From Clarkia xantiana subsp. parviflora (lineage: Eukaryota; Streptophyta; Magnoliopsida; Myrtales; Onagraceae), in assembly GCA_036873135.1 (NCBI GenBank), contig JAPTYO010000009.1:37278756-37342755 (forward strand): DNA of 64,000 bases. The letters run 5' to 3'. The position numbers and the translations under genes are program-made. Each line of letters opens with the position of its first letter. The first letter of the stretch is position 1. Shown here piece by piece: positions 22,386 through 33,092 of the stretch. The notes beneath the pieces were generated by a model that saw only the letters and a list, made by a program, of their open reading frames with translations, did not search any database and had not been told where the DNA came from.

Positions 22386-22771
22386 AACAGTACAACGTAT
22401 ACCGTGTAAGGGGTATCAGAAGAGATCATCACACCATGCTCAGAAGGATACCATGAGAATGAAATTTCTAAGTAAAGTAATGTGAAGAACAAGTAATGGT
22501 TTTTCTTTATGAAATGGCAGGTATGACATGAAGGAAAACACGAAAGAAAGACAAGTAAAGGAAACACACCAAGAGAAGAGCCCATAACCAAAGGGATATA
22601 TACAAAAGCATGAGAAGCACTAGTGTAAAGGCAAGCGAACCACGTAGTCAACAACACAATGCGGCAAAGGAAAGTAATAACAAACACCATCACAATCTCA
22701 AAAGACACTCAACCCATTAAAGGGGAGAAGGAGTATAGTTATATATACAAGGATAGCATGAGATAAGCACA
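22386..22771. other. Spacer between array and antisense gene
   Basis: AT-rich spacer, purine-rich on the plus strand. No gene seen. It should contain the 3' end of the antisense transcript. Confidence 0.5.
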
Positions 22772-25167
22772 TCAGTCAGAACCTTCAGGGGAGTCACCCT
22801 CACCCCCTGAAGCTGAACCACCGGCAGATAGGGATGATGAGGAGGAATCTGAGGTACCAATCTCCACTGGTGTAGCATCCACCTGGGCAGGGGCAGGCTC
22901 GTCTGCAACAGCAGCCTGACCCCTCAGAACAGCCATGTAACCAGTGGCATATGGCCCGAAGTCACCAAGGTCACCAACTGGGAACTGAGGATCAATGCGG
23001 AAAATGTGATCAACCAGATACTCACCGAACTGGTTCATCTCCTGAGTGAGACGCGCGCTATAATCGGCAGTGAAGGCAGAGGAGGCCTTGTACTCAGACA
23101 CCGCGACAGTCCGCTCCTCCGCTCGACACTTAGCCTCCAACTTCCGTAACTCCTCAGAATGGAGCGACGCTGCAACCTCAGCTTCCCGACGCAAACTGCC
23201 CACAGTGGTCTCAAGCAAGGACACCTGGTCCCGGAGCTCCTGCATCCTCAAATCAGATAATCGCGCCTTCTCAGCAGCAGTGGCGACCTCCGCCTTGAGA
23301 GAGACCTGGCTGTCCTCAAGGGTCTTCCTCTCGTCAGATAACTCGAGCACGAGCGAGGACATGTTCACCATGTCAGACATACCCTAACAATGCAAACAAG
23401 GGATGAGTAACCGAAAGATAGCCATTATGAAAGTAATAAGAGGAAAGCAAGGAACAACTCACGGGTGCATAACGAGAAAGTACCCCCTGAACAAAGCGTC
23501 GAGTCTCCCCAGGAGACTTGGGCGGAGCAACACGATCGCCAGGGGGGATGGCGCCGCGGAGTACGCGGACGCCAACCTCAGGAGTCCGCAAAGAGGAGGT
23601 GCTATCGAGGTGGAACTCCTTCAGACCAGCGAAAGGAGTCCACTCAGACCCAATAACATCTTCATCAGTAAGACGTGCGAAATCCTTCCGACTTAAAGTC
23701 GGAGGCCCACCTACACAAGCAAAACAAGTCAAAGGAAAATATAAACATAGAAGGATCAGCAACAAGGTAGAGATCATACCTGAGGACCGTGCCCTCGGCT
23801 GGGGGGCAGGGGAACCACCACCAGCAGGTCGCTTCCCTTTGTCAGCCAGGGAAGGCACCTCTTCGACCACCATCTCCTTATCACGAGATAGGGTCGGAGG
23901 ACGAGCAGTAGGTGAAGCAGGATCTGCAGCTTTCTTTCTCTTAGCAGCCGAGGCCCCGGCCTCAGAATCAGATCTCCGCGGCTTGGACTTGGAAGGTCCA
24001 GAATCTCTGCCAACGGAGACGACCCTCTCAGTCACCAAGGGGGAGCGCCCTAGCAATGTAAGAAAAGAAAGATAAGGAAAACACAAGTTATACCATAAAG
24101 AAGCAAATAGGAGAAAGCATACCAGAGGCCCCAGCCTTCTTCCCAGGCAGGGGTGATTTCTTCAGAGCAGAACCAGAAGGAGCCTTCCTCTTGCTCAGAT
24201 CAACAGGGGCTCCCTGCACGTTATAGGTTTTTCCATGAAACCAACCTACAAAGGAAGAACAGAAGGTAAATAAAGATGGAAAGACCAAGTGACATACCGA
24301 ACCCCCGGAGTCAGGAGTCAAACTGATCCCGGCCTCGTAAAGATCCGTCTCAGTCACTAAGGACACGGGGCAGTATGACCGAGTCCTGTTGCTCTCGTGA
24401 ATGATCTTCATAGTCTCTAAATCAACTGAAGAGAACTCTCCGAAAGCAGGCCAACCATCGGACCGATCCTCATTCAAGACCGACCAAGTGACGTATCGGT
24501 CCGTAATGAAGAAGTAATGCTTAGCCCAGTGACTGGCCGAATTGTCACTCCGGGCCACGAAACGGAGGGAGGTATCCCACTCGATCCCACTCAACCCGAA
24601 ATCAGCAAATCGGGGATCCTTGAAGGTCGGATGGCGAGTTACAAAACTCGCAAACCCCACCTTCGTCTGGTACTGGAACCGGTAGAAGCATCGGAATAGA
24701 ACGAGGGAGTACTTCCAGGAGTACCAATGGCACAATACCCGGAAGCCCACCCAGACACGGAGGGCACTGGGGGCAAGGTTCACAGGAGAAATCCTGAAGA
24801 ACCTGCTCAACTCTATAAGCTCGTCACAGTAAGGCAACCTCAGCCCGAATCGGATCTGGGAGGGGTAACAGCGACCTTCCCTATAGGAGGCTCCGTCACC
24901 GTCTCGCGAGTATTCCCCAAGGAGGGGAGAAAAGGATACAGAGGCTCATCTAGGGGACAGATATCTCCTAGGGTAACATGTTCATTGTAATCGGACCTAG
25001 TGAGATGGTTCTCCGACAGGGTAGCAAAACCTTAGGCAAAGGTAGCAGGAAATCCCAAAGTACGAATCAAATTTCGACTAACACCCCAACGAAGGTCACG
25101 GTACTAAGCTAGCAATAGGAAAGGAAGTAAGACGACCGAAAAAGAAGAGAAAAGGAACTCACTCATC
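22772..25167 (-). pseudogene. Antisense gene of element B, six exons, one frameshift
   Basis: Six exons with canonical GT-AG borders can be placed: 25167-25164 (ATGA), 25030-24298, 24213-24123, 24049-23780, 23710-23463 and 23383-22772. Introns are 133, 84, 73, 69 and 79 bases. Phases match at every join. The only break is in exon 2 near 24844, where one base is missing relative to the frame seen in C and E. About 652 codons otherwise. Exon 2 carries the conserved domain shared with C and E (SPVNLAPSALRVWVGFRVLC, HWAKHYFFI). Exons 3-4 are basic and Ser-rich, exon 6 is a coiled coil with an acidic Ser/Gly tail. The domain resembles the family annotated in plants as putative gypsy type transposon (Transposase_28, from memory). 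Function unknown. Confidence 0.8.
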
Positions 25168-26756
25168 CTTCGGAGGATACGACGCCTCTGAAGAGTCTGC
25201 GTGCGCGGACACCACCAGGAGTATAGTACCTGCCACGACACAACGAATATCAAGACAAGAAAAATTTCCGAAGAACCGGAAATACTCCGACACCCGACCA
25301 ACGACAACAATCAAAGATCCAAAGACACCCAGCAAAGATAGTCAACGTGAGCTAAGGACACCACGACAACCAAGTTGAATATTTTATCCGAGCCTAAGGT
25401 CAGGTTTTGGAAAAAATTACCGTTAAACCCTCCAACAAAGATTAACACACCAACGGCGGTACGACATCAAATTCAAGACCGGAATAGCCCAATCGGACAA
25501 GAAACCATATCCGGACGACCGGCAAACATTTTTCCCCAAATCCACAACTATCAACGGCTATCCACGGCAATCCCACATTCAATCAAATTTCGGCAATTAA
25601 ATATCGGCAATCAAGCATCGGCAATCAAATATCAACGATTCAAAAATCAACGTTTTACGCGGTAACGGAAAGGAAAAGAGCGGACCTTCGGAAAACCCGA
25701 CCCGATGTGATAAACGGGTCCGGAATTCGAATTTCGAAGTCGGTCGGAATCAGCCCCTCGCCGGAGCTCCAATTCCGTCGTCGCCGGAGTCGTTTCCAGC
25801 CGTCTCTCCGTCGCCGGAATCCGTCCCAGACCACGCCGGAGCTGCCTGGTCCCGCTATCGACGATCCTGGCTGGACCTGACGCTGCCACCGCCGGAGACG
25901 AGCTCGCCGTCGAAAGCTCCGGACGCCGCTGCTCGTCTGGTCGTCGTTCCCCACCGGCCAAGAACCTGCCGCGTCGCCGTCCGTCAGTGGCCGGGAATCA
26001 AGCCGCCGTCTCGAGATGCTGGTCCACCAGTTGCCTTCGTCCGCGCTGGTGACTACTTCTCGCCGGAGTTGCTGGTCGGATTTCTGCCCCTTGGTGGAAA
26101 TTCCGGCCGGCCCTAACCTTGGAGGTGCTCTCCAATTTTTCTTGCTCTCCAAGGGTGAGTGAAGAGGGAAGATGGTGGCTATGGTGACTCCTTGAGGTAT
26201 TTTTCTAACTCTCCTCTATTTTGAAAAGATGATAGGGTTTTTTAAGGGGTTTTAATCACCACCCTCCATCTATCTTTAAATGAGATCTAAGGGCCAAGGA
26301 AAAACCATCATTTTTATCCCTTTCAACTATGGCTAAGTATATCTCCATACTTAGAAAAACTATCAAGTTAGTTTTATTTTTGAGCATTCCATACTTAGGA
26401 AAATTTTTGGCCAAAATTAAATTTTTCCTCACTTAGATAGAATCCCGGCACGAAATTGAAGCATAAGGTATTTAGTTGCATTCGTATCACACCCCCGTGC
26501 AAGTGTGCATTTTTTTGAGTATGCACCTGTAGCAAAGATAAATTCATTACTCCTACCTCAGACGGACGCGTGCCTAGGCACACGTCCGTGCTACTCTGAC
26601 GTTTACAATTCCTCTATCTCATAAGGCAGGGGGCAGAGTTAGAGGCACGCATCTATGGGTAAGCGAGCATTCAGACAAGAAGGTAAAACCCCGGTTTCAA
26701 ATTGCGCGTGTCATACCATCCTAAAATAGAGTCAATCAAGGGTTAGGCCATTGGTT
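25168..26756. other. Upstream region of the antisense gene in B
   Basis: This lies between the antisense start and the polypurine tract and should hold the antisense promoter. A possible minus-strand TATA-like ATAAAATATT is near 25378-25387, about 215 bases from the ATG. A GC-rich island rich in GCCGG and CGCCG lies at about 25720-26110. Its minus frame is open but of low complexity, and it may be captured host sequence. The last 600 bases are AT-rich with no gene. Confidence 0.45.
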
Positions 26757-26770
26757 GACTCGGGGGCATG
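26757..26770 (+). other. Polypurine tract of element B
   Basis: GACTCGGGGGCATG ends where the right LTR begins. The other Tat elements here have the same core GGGGGCA at this place, or the close variant GAAGGCA in D. Confidence 0.8.
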
Positions 26771-27637
26771 TGATGGATATACGCCCAATTTGAACCCGTT
26801 GACTTCCGAACCGTTATATTTTTATCGTCCCATTACCGATTGTAAATCGAAACTTCAACCCGAACACTTCGCAAACACATCAACGGCTCGGACGAGGCCG
26901 GAGCGCTCGTCCGGCCGAGGCAAACTTACCTAGGTGAGGTTGGGTGGCCACACCCGACCTCCCCTAGGAGAGATCGGGTCAGCCAACCCGATCTCTCCTA
27001 GGGGAGATCGGGTGGACCAACCCGATCTCTCCTAGGAGAGATCGGGTCGGCCAACCCGATCTCTCCTAGGAGGGATGGGGTTGGCCAACCCCATCCTCCC
27101 TAGGAGGGGTTGGGTGCCCTCACCCAACCCCTACCCTTGGGGGTCGGATTTCTCCTCCCCCCAAGGGCCCCGGCACCATTTTCAGACTCCCACACTCGGT
27201 CCACTCCGCCTACCTTCTCCGAATCCTAAGGTCTTAATTATGCGCTTAAAGGTTAATTAATTGTGTTTAAAGGTTAACAATGTCATTAAGTCACCTTAAT
27301 GACACCGTTGCCTATAAATACCCCACCTTCACAACTCATTTGATCATCTGGGCAATTTGGATTATTTTGCTCTGACATCTCTCTAGTTTATCTCTCTAAG
27401 AAGAATACTGACTTAGGCATCGGAGAGGGTTCACCAGGCACCACCCCCCCCCCCTCCGTGTCTGGTACTGCCCCTTCTGCAAGGTAGAAGGAGAGAAGAA
27501 GCAAAGGAAGGAAGGAAGGAAGGAAGGAAGAAGATAGGCTAAGACAGGGCAACTCCGGAATACCGGATCACACACATCCCCAGTAAGGAGCGAGATCAAA
27601 GCCGACCACCCGTTGACCTAGATCTCATAACCTAACA
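26771..27637 (+). repeat. 3' LTR of element B
   Basis: Near-identical to 17290-18150. By eye the differences are seven substitutions, including TATATATA to TATAAATA in the TATA box (27313-27320), a two-base longer C run at about 27443-27455, and one extra AAGG unit. It ends ...CCTAACA and is followed by AAGAG. Confidence 0.95.
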
Positions 27638-27642
27638 AAGAG
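27638..27642. other. Right target site duplication of element B
   Basis: AAGAG, identical to the five bases before the left LTR. Confidence 0.9.
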
Positions 27643-27708
27643 TAAAGAAATCATATGTGTCGTGCCCTGCTTGTCGGTGGTATTTTCAGAATCTAGGTTG
27701 CACTTCTT

Positions 27709-27943
27709 TATTAAAGTTTATAATTGTAGATGGGTTGGAGAGTATGAAGAGAGCAATCCTTTCATTATACTAAACATGATATGAGAAGGTTGCTTAACCA
27801 TTACAATAGTGGAGGCTCCTTTAATAGGGGACCTCATGGGCTAATATGAAAACCCTAGTAAACATTAGGGACTAGAATGTAAGTACTAGAACTATAACTT
27901 AGCATAATTATATATTAGTCCCCATACATATAATATCCCAATA
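27709..27943 (-). repeat. 3' LTR of the small TA-ended element
   Basis: Left copy of the direct repeat, the 3' LTR in minus orientation. It matches 29117-29355 closely, with a few substitutions and small indels such as 'ttaatagggg' for 'ttatataaga'. Confidence 0.85.
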
Positions 27944-29105
27944 TTCCCCCATCTTTTCCTTCTTCTTCCTTCTTCAATCCGAAACACATCACCAATCTTC
28001 AACAATTGAATCCCAAAAATCAATCTTCAAAACGGAGCTTCCAAACTCCAATCATCAACAAACAAAAAATGAAGCCACATGCTCCAATCTTCAAACTTCA
28101 AGGCCACTGTGCTTTCAGAGGTGAACACCCACTTGTAGCAATAACACATGCTCTCAGATGTGGTGAAAATTCACGTGTAGCAACAATCGGGGTCTTCATC
28201 AAGCTCTCAGAGGTGAACACCCACTTGTAGCAATAACACATGCTCTCAGAGGTGGTGAAAATTCACGTGTAGTGATGACAGTTGCCACCTATGGTCCTTG
28301 AACTCCAATCCTCAACAATATGAGGTCCATCAAAATCCAACAAACAAAAGACGAAGCTCCAATGCTTCAATCTTCAACCACCCAAACAAAAGAGCAACAC
28401 AATGCTCCAACATCTTTCCAATATCATCAAAACCACGACATATCCATCACGGCACATAAAATTTCAGCAATTTCAGCTAAAAACAGCAATTTTCTGCAAA
28501 TTTCTGCATTTTCCAGCAATTTCCAGCCGATTTCCAGCAATTTCAGCATTTACAGCAGCAAATCCAGCAAAAACAGCATCTAAACAGCAGCAAAAAAACG
28601 ATTCCAGCCATAATACTCAACCCGGGACAGTAGATTTCAGCAATGATGAACAGATGCAAACAACAGCAGCAAAATCCAATGAAACAGTAGCAGAATTGCA
28701 TCAATTCAGCTGAATTTTAACAGTAAGATTCGAACAACCAAATCACCTTGGAATTTGACGTATAATATATCAATGGAATCGGGAGCTCGAGAAGATTCCG
28801 AAAAACTAAAAATCGCGGCGATTGGAAATTGGGAAGGTGGCGCGTGTCCTGCACGCGCCGGCGGGGCGCAACTCACGCGGCGGCGCGTGAGGGCGCGTGC
28901 GGTGGCTGCTGACGGCGGCGAAAGTTGCAGAATGTTCGCCGGAGGTTGCTGGGTCGATTGGTGTTGTCAATTTTTGAAGAAGAGGTGTAAATCAAATGGG
29001 TATTTTTCGGGCCTTTGGAGGTCACTCACGGCAAGGGAAAAAAAAAAATTCTGGGGAATTTCTGAAAAAACGAAATTGAAATTAAAATACCAAGATCGAA
29101 ACTAG
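27944..29105. other. Interior of the TA-ended element
   Basis: No gag or pol frame. A duplicated block of about 95 bp containing 'gaacacccacttgtagcaat' lies at about 28115-28275. A stretch rich in 'cagcaattt' lies at 28450-28600, and a short GC-rich patch at 28835-28930. The content may be captured non-coding sequence. Confidence 0.5.
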
Positions 29106-29116
29106 CTCTGATACCA
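29106..29116 (-). other. Primer binding site of the TA-ended element
   Basis: On the minus strand TGGTATCAGAG, a full match to the copia iMet-type site, touching the LTR with no gap. Confidence 0.9.
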
Positions 29117-29355
29117 TATTAACGTTTATAATTGTAGATGGGTTGGAGAGTATGAAGAGAGCAATCCTTTCATTATACTAAACATGATATGAGAAGGTTG
29201 CTTAACCATTACAATAGTGGAGGCTCCTTTATATAAGAGACCTCATGGGCTAATATGAAAACCCTAGTAAACATTAGGGACTAGAATGTAAATACTAGAA
29301 CTATGACAACTTAGCAGAATTAGATATTAGTCCCCATACATATAATATCCCAATA
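29117..29355 (-). repeat. 5' LTR of the small TA-ended element
   Basis: Right copy of the direct repeat, the 5' LTR in minus orientation, followed on the right by the second TTCTT. Confidence 0.85.
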
Positions 29356-29360
29356 TTCTT

Positions 29361-29771
29361 CTTTGTTTTCTAGGAGGTTCCCACTTGGATTTACCATGAC
29401 TTATTTTCCTAGTGAATTTTTCTTTAAAGACTATTTAGTGAGAGAGGGACCTTCTCTCCTACCAATCTTCTTAGCTCGCTTTTCATAGATGCCCTGACTT
29501 ATCCTCCGTGTAATTAGCCTCTTGAATCTAATTAACATATAATATATATATATAATTATTACCACATTATTATGATTGGTTAAAGGTACTTCTGGTACCA
29601 AACGTTTCAAGAAAGTACGTTTTTAGTACATCTGTTAGTTGTCCATTAGTTTTCGCCGTTAAATGCCATGTGCAAGTCACGTGGCCTACCCTAAAATTTT
29701 GATTTCGTTAAATTTAGTCCCTCAAACACATCCCTAAAATTTCAAAATAAAAACATTGCCCACATAGTAGC
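29361..29771. other. Stretch between two elements
   Basis: The first 130 bases continue the split frame described at 17198. From about 29535 the sequence is AT-rich with a (TA)n patch. No gene seen. Confidence 0.4.
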
Positions 29772-29864
29772 TGTTAAAGTATGAAAAAGAACGTGTCCAG
29801 TGCCTTCAATCTAAAGTTCGGGCTTATGGTACAGTTGGTTAAGTCACGACACTTATTCTTGACA
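29772..29864 (+). repeat. 5' LTR of a TRIM-like miniature element
   Basis: Ninety-three bases start TGTTAAAGTATG and end CTTGACA, followed by a degenerate iMet-type primer site. The same repeat, diverged, is at 46909-47000. Shared blocks are 'agaacgtgtcca' and 'ttggttaag'. The size and primer site fit TRIM elements. Confidence 0.65.
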
Positions 29865-29880
29865 TAGTATCAGCGCGCCC
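29865..29880 (+). other. Degenerate primer site of the TRIM-like element
   Basis: TAGTATCAGCGCGCCC differs from the usual TGGTATCAGAGCCC by one substitution and small changes, and directly follows the LTR. Confidence 0.6.
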
Positions 29881-29896
29881 ATGTTCTACTCTTGGT

Positions 29897-30900
29897 GACC
29901 GACAAGTGCGAGGAGGCATTCCAAGCACTCAAGCAGCACCTCCGTACCCTTCCGCCGTTGGCGAAACCAGTTCCAGGCGAGCCGCTTTATCTCTATTTGG
30001 CTGTTTTCGATGTGGCTGTTAGTTCTGTTTTGATTAAAATTGTCAAGGGCAACCAAGTGCCTGTCTATTATGTAAGCAAGGCGTTTGCCAAGTCTGAAAT
30101 AAACTATCCCGCTATTGAGAAGTATCTCTTCGCGTTGATTATTGCCGCTCGAAAGCTACGACCTTATTTCCATGCCCATGAAGTCACGGTATTGACTAAT
30201 CAGCCCCTGAAACACTTTTTGAACCGACCGGAGGCGTCGGGGAGATTGGTAAAATGTGCCATCGAGATGACGGAGTTTCGTATTCATTTCGCTCCGAGAA
30301 CCGCTATTAAGGGCGAGGCACTGGCAGATTTTATAGCTGAGTCTACGGCACCCGATCTGGAAGTAACGGGTCCCGCAGAGGGGGCAACCATGAAGGAAGT
30401 CCCGACAACAGAACAACAGCTAGAACAGCCAAATGAGGAGAACACTTGGGAGATGTACACTGATGGTTCATCGAGTGTAGAAGGCTCGGGGGCAGGATTC
30501 ATATTGATACCGCCCGGCGGAGGCGAGCCCCTACGATATGCCTTGGCGTTGACGTTCAAAGCCACCAACAATGAAGCAGAATATGAGGCTCTCATCACGG
30601 GCCTCAAGATTGCCAAGGTTACGGGGGTCGATCATTTAAAAGTGAAGTGCGATGCCAGCTTGGTTGTAAATCAAGTCCAGGGGAATTATGAAGCCAGGAG
30701 CCCGACAATGAAGAAGTATTTGCGCGAGGTGCAGACCTTGAAGGGAAGCTTCAAAAGCATCAATATCGAGGCGATCCCGGGGGAAGAAAACGCGGAAGCA
30801 GATGCCTTAAGCAAGTTTGCTCTGGGAGTGGCCCCCGAGGAGAATCGAAAGGTGCATTTCCTGGAGAAGGTAATTATCTCAAACATTGATCCAGCGGAGA
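29897..30900 (+). pseudogene. Dual RNase H region of element C
   Basis: The first part is the gypsy RNase H (YLYLAVFDVAVSSVL, VYYVSKAF, TNQPLKHFLNRPE). The second, from about 30447, is an extra RNase H of the archaeal type, with MYTDGSS, NNEAEYEAL, VKCDASLVVNQVQG and ADALSKFA, so all four acidic residues appear present. Two RNase H domains in tandem mark the Tat lineage. The frame is open but truncated at the 5' end, without RT or start. In E the corresponding KCD motif reads KCV. Confidence 0.88.
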
Positions 30901-32177
30901 TCGGTGCTATTGAGACAGGATCGGAGGAAGAAGAGAAGCCCACTTGGATGACCCCGATAGTCACATACCTGACTACAGGGATACTCCCCGATGACAAAGT
31001 GGCAGCTGTCAGGTTACGTCGGATTGCGGACAACTACGCGATGGTGGACAACCAATTATACAAAAAAGGGTACGTAAAGCCTTTCTTAAAATGCGTAGCA
31101 GAACCTGACACGAATCGGATCCTGTGGGAGCTACACGAGGGAGTCGCGGCCTGTCATGAAGGGGCCCGATCTCTAGTGAGGAAGGCATTGAACTTAGGCT
31201 ACTATTGGCCCTCGATGAACAAGGAATCGACCGCGATGGTCCGATCCTGTGATGCATGCCAGAGGTACGCCCCGAATATTGTGGCTCCCGCCGCGGACTT
31301 AATGCCCATCAGGAGTGCATGGCCCTTCGCGCAATGAGGGATTGATTAGGTGGGACCTCTTCCCCAAGCGAAAGGTCAGTGCAAGTATTTGCTCGTGGCC
31401 ATCGATTACTTTTCAAAGTGGATAGAGGCTAAAGAATTGGCTAGAACGACGGGGCAGCAGATCCTCAAGTTCCTTCAAACTCAGATCGTATCCCGGTACG
31501 GGGTTCCTCGAGTGTTGATCAGCGACAATGGCCCTCCGTTCAATGGGGCTCAGTTGAAGGAGTACCTGGAGGAGTTGAACATCGAACATCAGACCGCTTC
31601 AGTCCGCCACGCTCAAACCAATGGCCAGGTGGAATCAGCCAACAAGATCGTGATGGATGGCTTGAAGAAGAGAGTCTACGCCTTGCAGGGCCATTGGCTG
31701 GATGAGCTCGAAAACGTGCTGTGGGCTGTAAGAACAACACCCAAGCAATCAACAGGAGAAACTCCGTTTGGCCTGGTCTATGGCACGGAGGCAGTCGCTC
31801 CCGTGGAGATAGCGGTGGCGTCCCATCGCGCGAAATATTACGAACCTCTGACAAACAAGGAAATGAGACGTCTAGACTTAGACTTGCTCGAGGAGAAGAG
31901 GTGGAAGGCTGACGAAGTCCAGGCCCGAATGCGCCTGGCAACAGCCCGATATTACAATCAGCGTGTCAGGTCCCGACAATTCTTCGTGGGAGAACTTGTC
32001 TGGCGGAGGAACTAGTTCGTTCATCAAGATCGGATCAACAATCTATCGCCAAAATGGGAGGGACCTTACAAGATCGTAGGGATGCCAGCACCCAATGCAT
32101 ACAGGCTAGAGGACCTTGATGGCAAGACGTTGAAGCATTCCTTCAGTGGCGAACACTTGAAGAAGTATCATGTTTGA
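30901..32177 (+). pseudogene. Integrase of element C
   Basis: A His/Cys zinc-binding region (HEGVAACHEGA, CDACQRYAP) is followed by the catalytic core: VAIDYFSKWIEAKEL, VLISDNGPPFNG and NGQVESANKIV supply D, D and E. It ends GEHLKKYHV without a chromodomain, as expected for Tat. Three stops break it: TGA and TAG near 31335-31350 inside the usual WPFxQWGIDLVGP block, and TAG at 32013-32015. In the family it inserts the DNA copy and makes 5-bp duplications. This copy cannot. Confidence 0.92.
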
Positions 32178-32930
32178 TATTAAGCCGCCGTGAAGGGCGC
32201 AAATTGTCTATCAATAAGATCCGATGTAAGCCTATTTTGAGTTAGTTATGAATAAAAGAAGTTGCTTCCGATCAAATTGCTTTTAGATTTATTCTAAATG
32301 TTAGTAAGACGTCCTGAAGGGCGCGATAAAAGCCTTCCGAGGTATGCGTAAGTCGTCTATATGATGCGGCCAAAAGCCTTAACAGGTATGGACAAAAGCC
32401 CTACGGGGTACACGTAAGTCGTCTATATGATGCAACCAAAAGCCTAGGTACGAAAAGGCCCTGATGGGTCCGCGTAAGTCGTCTATATGATGCGGCCAAA
32501 AGCCTTAACAGGTACGGAAAAGCCTTAACAGGTCCGCGTAAGTCGTCTATATGATGCGGCAAAAAGCCTTAAAGGGTACGATTAAGCCGTCCGGTAGAGA
32601 CGCAGTAAAAGCCCTAAGGGGTGTGAAAATGGCCTTGAAAGGCAGGGATAAGAAACCTTAAGTGGTGAAGTCCCGATAATGGACGAGAAACCTTAAGTGG
32701 TGAAGTCCCGATTTTGGACGAGAAACCTTAAGTGGTGAAGTCCCAATTTTGGACGAGGAACCTTAAGTGGTGAAGTCCCGATTTTGGAAGAGAAACCTTA
32801 AGTGGTGAAGTCCCGATTTTGGACGAGAAACCTTAAGTGGTGAAGTCCCGATTGGACAAGAAACCTTAAACGGTAAAATCTCGAGTAAAACGTCGGAAGG
32901 ACGTATGAAGTCATTTTAATGGCGCATCGG
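32178..32930. repeat. Tandem arrays of element C between converging genes
   Basis: Two arrays lie between the integrase stop and the antisense stop. The first (about 32330-32600) repeats 'aagtcgtctatatgatgcgg' with 'aaaagccttaacaggtac' every 65 bp or so. The second (32645-32880) repeats a 35-bp unit 'aaaccttaagtggtgaagtc' six times plus one drifted copy. Short dyads recur with different bases, for example CCT/AGG, CCC/GGG and ACC/GGT around 4- to 6-base loops. Confidence 0.85.
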
Positions 32931-33092
32931 AACGTTCTGAGTAACGAATTTAAAGTCGCTTTAGATAAAGTGCAAATGAGTATCGGTGCCAAAACAGATG
33001 GAAAGAAACTACTTATATAAAGGCCAGAAGGCCAAAGAGGTTCGATACAAGAGATAAAGGAGAAAGACAACAAGGACTAAAAGATGTAAACA

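Larger units (their letters stand above)
17290..27637 (+). mobile_element. Element B: complete non-autonomous Tat-type element
   Basis: Two LTRs (17290-18150 and 26771-27637) flank about 8.6 kb. The element is bounded by a perfect 5-bp duplication AAGAG at 17285-17289 and 27638-27642, which fits integrase-made insertion. By eye the LTRs differ by 7 substitutions, a 2-base C-run change and one extra AAGG, so the insertion is young. Inside are a primer site, one long gag-protease-gag2 frame, a hairpin array, a spliced antisense gene, and a polypurine tract. No RT, RNase H or integrase is present, so transposition must have used enzymes from another element. Confidence 0.95.
27709..29355 (-). 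mobile_element. Small non-autonomous copia-like element with TATT...AATA ends
   Basis: Direct repeats of 235 and 239 bases (27709-27943 and 29117-29355) flank about 1.2 kb. The target duplication is TTCTT (27704-27708 and 29356-29360). On the minus strand TGGTATCAGAG, the iMet-type primer site of copia elements, directly follows the right-hand repeat, and a purine-rich tract (AAAAGATGGGGGAA) precedes the left-hand one, so it runs leftward. Instead of TG...CA the LTRs begin TATTGGGATA and end with TTAATA. No gag or pol is present. A tomato copia-derived element with TA...TA ends (TARE1) is the closest parallel I know. Confidence 0.85.

Noticed and set aside
25647..26152. Minus-strand frame of 165 codons in the GC-rich island as a host gene
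   Set aside because: Arg/Ser/Gly-rich low-complexity reading, no domain, and two overlapping frames are equally open. Kept only as a possible captured fragment.
29821..29880. SINE or tRNA-derived sequence ('ggtacagttggttaag')
   Set aside because: No full A and B box pair at the right spacing. The copia-type primer motif next to it and a second copy with a purine tract fit a TRIM LTR better.
31540..31941. Minus-strand frame opposite the integrase of C
   Set aside because: Shadow of the conserved integrase frame, with no similarity to the true antisense gene further right.
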